From positions 49,863,644 to 49,927,643 of the forward strand of contig OX104113.1 in assembly GCA_944474755.1 (NCBI GenBank): DNA of 64,000 nt, read 5' to 3'. The notes beneath the pieces were generated by a model. That model searched no databases, was not told the DNA's origin, and was given only the letters and a program-made list of their open reading frames with translations. Below, in pieces: positions 24,001-29,500 of the stretch (the first letter of the stretch is position 1; each line of letters starts with the position of its first letter). The position numbers were made by a program, and so were the translations under genes. This DNA is from Limnoperna fortunei (lineage: Eukaryota > Mollusca > Bivalvia > Mytilida > Modiolidae).

Positions 24001-26315
24001 AGACAGTCATGTACTAGTAGTCATCAGCAACCTATACACCAAATATTGTCATCCTACCATGCGTAGTTACAGAGGAACTGTCGTAACCCAAAAACTTTAA
24101 CGTAGTCGCTGGACCGTGAAATTTAGGTCAAGGTCAGGTGACACCTACCAGACAGTCATGTACTAGTCATCAGCAACCTATACACCAAATATTGTCATCC
24201 TACCATGCGTAGTTGCAGAGGAACTGTCGTAACCCAAAAACTTTAACGTAGTCGCTGGACCGTGAAATTGAGGTCAAGGTCAGGTGACACCTACCAGACA
24301 GTCATGTACTAGTCATCAGCAACCTATACACCAAATATTGTCATCCTACCATGCGTAGTTACAGAGGAACTGTCGTAACCCAAAAACTTTAACGTAGTCA
24401 CTGGACCGTGAAATTGAGGTCAAGGTCAGGTGACAGGTGACTGACTGGCAAGTACTCATCATAAGCTACCTCTGGACCAAATTTGATGGACCTAGGGCTT
24501 GGGCTTACAAAGATATGAAGCAAGATGTCAAGTGTTTACGCTGCCGCCGCCGCCGCCGCCGGATTCCCATACATATGTCTCGCCTCCAGCGACTTTCGTC
24601 GCAGGCGAGACAAAAACTGTCATATTTCAAAACATTGAATATCTCGAGGAAATAATTATTGATTTCAAAAAGTAGAATTCTTGATCTACAAAAGGAGCAT
24701 CAGCTGAGCCATAGGCGGTAAGCAGTTTTCATTTTTCACGCAAAAAACCCACTCCACAATACGTCAACACTTAGTATAGAGTGTTTTCATTTCTAGTGGG
24801 TAATTTTACTATTTGTTCTAGGTTAGTAAGTAAGTAAGTAAGTAAATTTTATTTAGAGTCGGATAATATATACAAAGTAACAAACATATAACATGAGCTC
24901 TTTTGAGCTCTTTAACCGACTTAATATTTTCCAACAAAACAAATCACAAAACATAACATGACAGCACAAGATTAACATACATATTAAGGTACATTCATAC
25001 AAGGTAATTTGTGGTCATTTGTTATTTCCAAAAAATTGTATTAATTAATAAAATAATTTAATTTAAAATAAATTAATAAAATAATATTATATTTATACTA
25101 TAGGTAGCTATAGATAGTATAGTTGCCTCAAAGAAAGGCTACATCTTTTTAGGGTTGGTCTAAAAGCAGGACGGAGAAAAACAGGACGGGTAATTTTCTA
25201 TATATAAATGGTCATAACTTTTGAAGTAATAAAGATATTAACAAACTTAAAACTAATTAATAAAGAAGAAATAATAAGCTTTAAAATGATATATAGTTTT
25301 TAAAAAAATAATGAGTTTAAAGGCACAAATTCTTGACAGGACGGGATTTGGTGACATGAAAAATCGACCGAAAATTCATTGGGTTACCATCTTTGACGAT
25401 AAATAAGTTACATAAAAGCTATTGTCTGTCAAGAAATGTTTATATATTATTCAAGCTTATATCATACAGATTCTAAAAATATAAAGCTTGATGCATTTTG
25501 ATAAAGGTAAAGTAGAAAAATCTTGACAGGACGGGATTTTGTTCTGATTGACACACTGACATTTTTTCCTAGATTTCAAAGATTGAGGCCTTTTATCTTT
25601 TTAAAAATACATGTCTGTCAAAAAATGTCTAGTTTCTGCTAAGACAAGACAAGACAAGACAAAGTTTTATTTAAAGTCGGCACAATAACAACACATAAAG
25701 CTGAGATCGTGTAGTTTACAAAAACATAAAGTTTGAATAAATCAAGTTTCCGTAAAGTGAAAAAATCTTGACAGGACGGGATTTCATTATGGCTGGAAGA
25801 CGCCATTTTTTGACAAGTTTATTTAATAATATAACAAGAATCAACAACTCAACAAGCACAGTTAATTAGTTATAAGAACTAATTACAATGTTTATATAAT
25901 ATTTAACAATTTTGCGTGTCAGTATGACCATTTATATATAGAAAATTTCCCGTCCTGTTTTTCTCCGTCCTGTTTTTAGACCAACCCATCTTTTTATTTT
26001 ATAACTCACAATACCTGCAGCAATTCTAACTCGAAATTCACCGTCTTCAAGTAAATCCATAACTTTTCGTTTTATTTCGATTTCAAAATCGTCAGAAACG
26101 TTTCCATTTTCCAAAACAGCTTTAGATCCCATGAGGGCACCATGCTTCGATTCCCAATTAGATCCAGTGTCATTTAAAATTTTTGTCAAATCAAACTGAA
26201 GATTATAAATTCCTTCTTCATCAAGGGACTGTAAATGAACAACAAGTTGCTGAAAACCCCTGTCACGTTCCAATTTTAAGGAACTGCACAGTTCTTTTAG
26301 AATTGGATCCGACAT
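14..26315 (-). CDS. HEAT/ARM-repeat protein, 15 exons, 3' part beyond window
   Basis: Spliced gene on the minus strand. Exons (minus order): 26315-26015, 19604-19420, 18235-18165, 17413-17247, 15959-15859, 14688-14579, 12802-12700, 10743-10657, 8236-8146, 6936-6885, 6040-5931, 5378-5209, 1859-1759, 962-821, 97-14. All introns are GT-AG and all phases agree, giving 625 codons with no stop; the C-terminus lies left of the window. The protein is alpha-helical with repeated HEAT-like signatures such as VRIAAGEVL (residues 94-102), VRLAASVATRKFL (276-288), VREAACACIAEL, WPVRDAACVACGNF and VRQGAALALANV. No signal peptide, membrane segment or catalytic motif is visible. A scaffold or adaptor role follows from the fold only; I do not recognise the orthologue. 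Its start faces XRN2 across 158 bp. The start is the first ATG of an open frame after a short AT-rich leader. Confidence 0.88.
821..962 (-). CDS. HEAT-repeat gene exon 14
   Basis: Residues 550-597: CIHLAAELSNNPDLSPLVAQ through HVVLLETLCKQ, helical again. Acceptor GTTGCAG, donor CAG|GTAATA, phase 0. Confidence 0.86.
963..1758. other. HEAT-gene intron 13, no recognised content
   Basis: AT-rich intron sequence between exons 13 and 14. I see no repeat, ORF or RNA gene that I can support. Confidence 0.6.
1759..1859 (-). CDS. HEAT-repeat gene exon 13
   Basis: Residues 517-549: MYSCGSLAPKMGRGGGCMDH then KFRKPPEPWELTDG, a glycine-rich loop with no HEAT character. Acceptor TTTCCAG. The donor is read as GATGG|GTATGG, required by the phase of exon 14. 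Confidence 0.83.
1939..2195 (+). repeat. tRNA-derived SINE, near full length
   Basis: Starts with a class II tRNA-like head (A box near TGGCCGAGTGGTTAAGGT, degraded B box near 2012), followed by a body with TTGCCAGTTTTCCTACC and a tail with CATGATATAGCTGAAAAA and TTGCTGAAAGTGGCGTT. Ends in an AAAC-rich stretch. Same family as the copies at 36704, 58617, 60188 and 62690. Pol III promoter boxes make it a SINE and not a tRNA gene. Confidence 0.85.
2327..5066. repeat. 2.7-kb minisatellite, 30-32-bp unit
   Basis: Head-to-tail array of roughly 85 units with core GTCAAAGGGTGGGGAAGGCA followed by CACAGGGTAGCA. Unit variants differ by a 0-2 bp change in the TAG(C)A(G)GTC joint (30, 31, 32 bp) and by GGG/GGA/GGT after CAAA. 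The plus strand is purine-rich. It lies in intron 12 of the HEAT gene. Blocks of variants recur in order, which suggests repeated unequal exchange or slippage. Confidence 0.97.
5209..5378 (-). CDS. HEAT-repeat gene exon 12
   Basis: Residues 460-516. More polar than its neighbours (KIKEGLEGVEKQPASSEKYS), so probably an inter-repeat linker; ends DMDLHTDKQ. Acceptor TTTTAAG, donor CAG|GTATTT. Confidence 0.85.
5735..5812 (+). repeat. SINE 3' tail fragment
   Basis: CCAATAAAAAC, CATGATATGAAAAACTGCTG and CAAGCAAACAATC match the tail of the tRNA-headed SINE, diverged and without the head. Confidence 0.65.
5931..6040 (-). CDS. HEAT-repeat gene exon 11
   Basis: Residues 423-459, including LYPLFFNNLQDNIASVRQG and AALALANVVQAYG. 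Acceptor TTTGTAG, donor TATG|GTAAGT. Confidence 0.87.
6055..6410. repeat. 58/59-bp tandem array with alternating variants
   Basis: Six units, with GTCTATTGTAGG recurring at 6095, 6154, 6212, 6271, 6329 and 6388. Units alternate between a CAGTTATATATTCTGGC type and an AATCATATATTCTGAC type, so the real repeat is a dimer of about 117 bp. In intron 10 of the HEAT gene, just upstream (minus sense) of exon 11. Confidence 0.93.
6885..6936 (-). CDS. HEAT-repeat gene exon 10
   Basis: Short 52-nt exon, residues 406-422, AACVACGNFVLCFSEESK, which completes the helix begun in exon 9. Acceptor CTTGCAG, donor AAA|GTAAGT. Confidence 0.85.
6937..8145. other. HEAT-gene intron 9, no recognised content
   Basis: AT-rich intron sequence. 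Short ORFs here have no recognisable protein character. Confidence 0.6.
8146..8236 (-). CDS. HEAT-repeat gene exon 9
   Basis: Residues 376-405: DRTAVRPHIPRLLEALLVCF then NDDSWPVRD. Acceptor TTTACAG, donor GATG|GTAAGT. Typical HEAT repeat. Confidence 0.87.
8576..9931. mobile_element. Composite Helentron-like element with two opposed 3' ends
   Basis: Begins with the family 5' end (ACAAGTGTGGACACAG...), followed by several 146-bp core units in plus orientation to about 9355. A 3' end in minus orientation follows (9364-9540, CG-rich with CGGCGG tract), then inverted core units, and finally a plus-oriented 3' end (about 9750-9931). This is one copy inserted into, or recombined with, another. Compare the simple copies at 10880 and 23195. 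In intron 8 of the HEAT gene. Confidence 0.82.
10299..10686 (-). repeat. 52-bp tandem array copying exon 8 end and its 5' splice site
   Basis: About eight units with period 52 bp (phase-equivalent points at 10351, 10403, 10455, 10507, 10559, 10611, 10663). The rightmost unit is the true exon 8 end with donor AAG|GTAAGA at 10657/10656. Copies at 10604, 10500, 10448 and 10396 keep an AAG|GTA donor context; the 10344 copy has lost GT. Unit parts: exon-like TGTTGAATTAGGTGCTAAG, then intron-like GTAAGATTGACCTGTTAATG. Confidence 0.93.
10657..10743 (-). CDS. HEAT-repeat gene exon 8
   Basis: Residues 347-375, 29 whole codons, containing ADNHAVREAACACIAELGAK. Acceptor ATTTCAG, donor AAG|GTAAGA. The last part of this exon, its donor and the start of the intron are tandemly copied into the intron (10299-10686). 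Confidence 0.87.
10880..12291 (+). mobile_element. Helentron-like non-autonomous element, 146-bp core repeats
   Basis: 5' end ACAAGTGTGGACACAGAAAA with GTCTCGCCTGC nearby; about eight 146-bp core units (phase points 11035, 11181, 11327, 11473, 11619 and on); 3' end with a variable CGCCGC tract and a terminal palindrome GTCTCGCCT / AGGCGAGAC enclosing GCGAC / GTCGC. The 5' GTCTCGCCTGC and 3' GCAGGCGAGAC form subterminal inverted repeats. Layout matches the bivalve pearl/HINE type (known: central tandem repeats in Helitron-like elements). No coding capacity. Confidence 0.85.
12700..12802 (-). CDS. HEAT-repeat gene exon 7
   Basis: Residues 312-346: YYVAEGVRIYSQETWRQ then GEGRHLVEKYIDPV. Acceptor TTATAG, donor GTG|GTAAGA, phase 0. 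Confidence 0.86.
12890..13085 (-). repeat. Diverged tRNA-derived SINE, minus orientation
   Basis: Plus strand reads the complement of the SINE: CAGTTTTTATTGGGGGA, GGCAATCCTTGTCAATTAAG, GTTGACAGACCATGTG and GATCAATAGTATAA. The A-box end is poorly kept. Confidence 0.8.
13086..14578. other. HEAT-gene intron 6, mostly unrecognised
   Basis: AT-rich intron between exons 6 and 7, apart from the SINE at its right-hand (12890-13085) end. No convincing ORF or repeat structure seen. Confidence 0.6.
14579..14688 (-). CDS. HEAT-repeat gene exon 6
   Basis: Residues 276-311: VRLAASVATRKFLHSLPSEE and onward, a clear HEAT helix following the WSQ that ends exon 5. Acceptor GTTTCAG, donor ACAG|GTATAT. Confidence 0.87.
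14689..15858. other. HEAT-gene intron 5, no recognised content
   Basis: AT-rich intron with a short (AT)n run near 15100. No supported gene or element. Confidence 0.6.
15859..15959 (-). CDS. HEAT-repeat gene exon 5
   Basis: Residues 242-275, with REFSEHLGKGLADNWSQ. Acceptor GGTTTAG, donor CAG|GTATTT. Ends in phase 0. Confidence 0.86.
16325..16365 (+). repeat. Short SINE tail fragment
   Basis: AAAACTGGACACCAAGTTAT followed by AGCTGAAAAA matches the SINE tail. It lies inside a 195-codon minus-strand frame, which weakens that frame as a real gene. Confidence 0.6.
17247..17413 (-). CDS. HEAT-repeat gene exon 4
   Basis: Residues 186-241, containing CLECIVTSCGHLFNPFVDQE and TNRFVRETGFYVCAAIVS. 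Acceptor TTTTCAG, donor GATG|GTAAGA. Ends in phase 1. Confidence 0.87.
17578..17990 (-). repeat. (AGATA)n run joined to a retroelement-like 3' end
   Basis: Six or more AGATA units (17578-17610) run directly into CTTTATTAACCAATTATG. On the minus strand this reads as a sequence ending AATAAAG followed by a pentanucleotide repeat tail, the shape of a retroposon 3' end. The same layout occurs at 24824 and 25640. The upstream limit is uncertain. Confidence 0.5.
18165..18235 (-). CDS. HEAT-repeat gene exon 3
   Basis: Residues 163-185, with AQIFHDTAGWKSLETWMK. Acceptor TTTTTAG, donor GAA|GTAAGA. Ends in phase 2. Confidence 0.86.
18365..18568 (+). repeat. Diverged SINE, head truncated
   Basis: CAAGTTCCAGTCCAAATTCAG resembles the B-box region, followed by TTCTGTTTTCC and the tail CTGGATTCCATGATATGGC, AAAAATTACTAAAAGTGAC. 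Confidence 0.7.
19420..19604 (-). CDS. HEAT-repeat gene exon 2
   Basis: Residues 101-162. Acceptor TTGAAG, donor CGG|GTAATT. Contains GEVLGALCKKVGPEIYEDV, then an acidic linker GGENSESEEVDKL. The phase matches exon 1 exactly. Confidence 0.86.
19605..20489. other. HEAT-gene intron 1, right of exon 2: no recognised gene
   Basis: AT-rich. A short repetitive stretch at 20118-20185 (CCCTTTGCCCTTGGTCC, TTCGCCCTGATAG) may be an old MITE edge, but I cannot find a partner. Confidence 0.45.
20490..22770 (-). mobile_element. Degenerate non-LTR retrotransposon (LINE), 5'-truncated
   Basis: Minus-strand reverse transcriptase reads through several broken frames. From 5': the endonuclease C-terminus with SDHDIV near 22690; IGPDMISPHF near 21930; RPISLTCIFSKVLEHIL near 21790; VVVMDFSKAFDKVDHQRL near 21580; SGVPQG near 21400; the FADD catalytic box at about 21310 (FADDTIVYLT); and a C-terminal YVRPKLEYCNIIWDPW near 20930. 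Domain order fits a Jockey/CR1-like LINE. The first ORF and most of the endonuclease are missing. An in-frame stop follows SGVPQG, a frameshift lies near 21000, and there are others upstream, so it is dead. No target duplication found. Confidence 0.92.
22771..23194. other. Intron sequence between LINE and Helentron-like element
   Basis: Somewhat richer in GC than its surroundings near 22970-23110. A 72-codon plus-strand frame here has no recognisable features. Confidence 0.4.
23195..24612 (+). mobile_element. Helentron-like non-autonomous element, 146-bp core repeats
   Basis: Same family as 10880-12291, with the same 5' end, about eight to nine core units (one carries a 3-bp GTA duplication in TACTAGTAGTCATC near 24014) and the same 3' palindrome with CGCCGC tract. 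In intron 1 of the HEAT gene. Units are very similar to those at 10880, which points to recent spread or gene conversion. Confidence 0.85.
24824..24960 (-). repeat. (GTAA)n run joined to retroposon-like 3' end
   Basis: Five or so GTAA units run into ATTTTATTTAGAGTCGG, nearly the same junction as at 25660 (TTTTATTTAAAGTCGG). Confidence 0.5.
25152..25987. mobile_element. MITE with about 65-bp TIRs and 9-bp target duplication
   Basis: Terminal inverted repeats begin GGGTTGGTCTAAAA and contain CAGGACGGAGAAAAACAGG. ATCTTTTTA is duplicated exactly at 25143-25151 and 25988-25996. A 9-bp duplication with long TIRs points to a Mutator-like origin. GACAGGACGGGAT recurs inside near 25336, 25525 and 25770. 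A retroposon-like fragment with an (AGACA)n tail sits inside at about 25640-25720. No coding capacity. Its right TSD ends 18 bp from the exon 1 donor of the HEAT gene. Confidence 0.92.
26015..26315 (-). CDS. HEAT-repeat gene exon 1 (start codon)
   Basis: Residues 1-100, beginning MSDPILKELCSSLKLERDRG. Ends in phase 1 at a CAG|GTATTG donor. The LEDGEFRVRIAAG segment at its end is a typical HEAT helix B. A MITE terminus lies only 27 bp downstream of the exon end. Confidence 0.88.
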
Positions 26316-26473
26316 TTTGTAAACAACTTAAAGCAAAAATGAAACAATGCATTCGATTAGATAAAATATTCAAGGTCAGCTAATCAAAAATGACAACAGA
26401 ACTTTTTAGGGCGGAAGTCAATAAAGTTGAAGGTCAGAAAACAAAACTCCGCTAGATCTGAAAACAAGAGAAC
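26316..26473. promoter_or_regulatory. Bidirectional promoter / 5' UTR region between the two genes
   Basis: The start codons of the minus-strand HEAT gene (26315) and plus-strand XRN2 (26474) are 158 bp apart in a head-to-head layout. The space must hold both 5' UTRs and the core promoter(s). It contains a GC-richer patch with GGGCGGAAGTC near 26409-26419, whose CGGAAGT core matches an ETS-type site, common in divergent housekeeping promoters. No TATA box is placed convincingly for either gene. The promoter role is inferred from layout. Confidence 0.65.
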
Positions 26474-26548
26474 ATGGGAGTACCGGCGTTTTTTCGATGG
26501 TTAAGTAAGAAGTATCCATCCATACTTATTCACTGCGTGGAGGAGAAG
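26474..26548 (+). CDS. XRN2: XRN2 exon 1 (start codon)
   Basis: Residues 1-25, [18 protein letters not shown] and onward to EEK. This is the invariant XRN N-terminus, which fixes the start. Donor AAG|GTAAAT, phase 0; intron 1 is 14.5 kb. Confidence 0.96.
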
Positions 26549-29500
26549 GTAAATCGTCAGTTTTATACCCCTTCCTAATAGAATTTTTAGAACAACAAAA
26601 TTTCGAAATTTTGAAAGGACCACGTGCAGAAGTTGTATTGTAACTGTTATAGTATACTGCAGAAGTGTTTTTGGTATAAATAAATACTTCAAAATAATAA
26701 GAATAATGTATTATTATTAACTTGTACTAGCAGGGCTTGTCCTATTTTAGAGAGATGATGCAGACAAATTCAACAAAATCTGCACTGAAAAAACAGTACT
26801 AGTATATTAAAAAAAAGTGTTCTGTCTGGTTACAAATTTTTTGAAATGAATACAAGTCAAATCGCCCCACAGTAAAATCGCTCCCGTCAAAACCGCCATC
26901 ACTTTTGCAAAATCGCTCCACTGTAAAATCTCCGTGTAAAAACGCCCCCACATTTCGCAAAATCGCTAATAAGTGCATAATTTCTATTTTTCTTTTTCTT
27001 TTCCTTGTATGTTATGATCTCAGTTAAGATAATGATAAATATGTGCTGTTTCTTCAGTCTTTTGTTTGTTATGTTTGTTTAAAGTTTTTAATCGTTCTTC
27101 TTATTACAGGAAAAGACGAAGACACGACAACAACAATTTCATTTTTTTTTTTATTTTAGCAGATAACACGATAACAATGTGTACAAACAATATATTATGC
27201 ACTATTGTTTTTTTTAATTTGCACAATTAACTGCTAAAAGTAGAAAATATTTGTACAAATTGACAATTTTATACCATAGTATTTTTTTAAAGATGGGGGC
27301 GATTTTGCTTTAGGTGGGGCGTTTTTACAGGGGGCGATTTTAATGTGGGGCAATTTGACCAGCTACCTTTGAAATTTGTGGGACCTACTGCTAAAACATA
27401 GTTCTAGAAAATCAAAAGAACCAACCAAATCCAGAATCATGTCGAACAGTGTATGCCCAGTTAAAATTTATGTCGTACCAGTAAACAGATTGCACAACTG
27501 TACAGGCCCCACAAATTTTAATTCCTCCACCCATTATTGTGCAAGTGGAAGAGAGTGGGGAGATAATTTCCTTGTTGCATGTACTCTGCTTTCCTTGCTA
27601 GAGTTGATGTAGAGTGCTGATCTTATAATTGCATTTGATAGCAGGTCACTAGATAGACATAAAATAAATCATGTATAAATAACTGGTATACATGTTAAGC
27701 TCACATTTCTTCTCAAGAAAATGACAATGATCTAATTTGTTCTTCTGTGTTAACAATCACGTAAAGTGGCATTTTCCTCAATAAAGTAAGTGAAATCGCA
27801 GTCACTTGTTAGATTAATTGTGTGTGTGTAATTACAGAATTAATTAACAAGTTAAACTTCCCGACCATTTTCAATTATATAATTAGTGGTGTGACAGGTT
27901 ATATTGTCAGAATACATCCAATTAGCCATAATAGGTCGGCTTTGATTATTTATAATCCGAGTTGCAATTCTAGTCCTCAAATTTAACCACAAGCCTGATG
28001 GCCCTGGCCAGTTAAATTGGCTAGGATTTCTAAATGATATTATAATGGGACTCAGATGATGTGTTTCAAATTAATTAATAAATCAATAGAAATTTACCAT
28101 GAAATGTTAATAACAAACAGTTTTTAATGGGTATTATTATGCAGGGGAGTAAAACATATTAATACAGTACACAAAATCTTAACCACCTAATTGCTTTGTT
28201 ATATAAATAAATGATGCCTTATTGACACAAATAGTTTTAGCAGATAATTCTAATTTTCTTAAAATGTCCAGAAAATGGACATACTAGAATATGGTCAGTT
28301 TGAGGTATAAATATATATTAAATGAAAAAAATTTTCAAATATTTATTGTCAATGTTGGTTCTATTTTCTAAACTGTTAGAGACACAAAACTGTATTGATT
28401 TTATTTGGGCTAGTAAATTTGAATGAACACTTCCAAGTTCAGTAGTCCGACTGGCTTGTGGGTTCGAAAGTTTTTCATGACGACTGCACTTCAAAGAAGA
28501 AAGCAAGCTGTATTTTCTTTGAATAGTTTCAAAGCTTTCTTGTTTTAATTAAATTGCGGTGCAGTCTTGTTGATTAATTCATATAGAATCTCTAAAGCAA
28601 ATTTCCTACACATAAGCTATATGCTACCACTAGTGATACTTCTCAATAACCCATATTTCTTTGCAGATTTACATGTATTTTTGGGGTACATCGAAAGTGT
28701 AAAAACCCCCTGAAAAGAGTAAAAACCCCGTGGAATAGTGTAAAAAACCCCTATATATATGGTGAAAACCCCTCAGAAATGATAGATATTACTATATATT
28801 ATGATAATAATGCAATATTTGTGAAAAAATAATTATGCTTGATCGCACAGAATCGATTTTTGTAACCGCACGATACGTCCTATATGAGGTCAAATAGCTA
28901 GGGGAGAGCACTCTAATTCTTTGCAATAGAAGTACTACAAGTACTGTAAGTTGGAATTATATTGAAAATGTTAATACTGACAAATGATTTAATGTGTGAA
29001 ATTAAAATAATGTCTATAATTTTATAATGAATTTTTTAAATAGATATGTTTTTCATTAAAACCTTTGCATTCTTTGTATTTCATGTACATGTAATTATGT
29101 GTCTGTTGTTATTAAAAGATTTTAAATATGTCATCCATTTTTGTAGCTCATATTAGACAAAGTTAGTTACAATTACAATGAATTGATTAATTGACATTTC
29201 AGTCAATCAACACATTTGTAATTATAATTATATATAATTAAGAGCCCCCACGCCAAGTCAAGGCTATGAACATCTGGGGCCGGGTAAGGGGATTTTATAT
29301 ATTTATTCATTTAAGTCGTTTTGTTTTATAACTAGGAGTAATAATTTTTTTCTAGAAAAGTACAAATTATTATTATTATGAGCTTGGTATTGTCCATAAT
29401 ATTGCAAAAAAGGTTTAACTTGACCAAGGGATAGTTTTTTTTTTTTGAAGTTAAACTACTAAGATATCCTGCCCAAGGCTTCGGACATCTGTCGTAGTCC

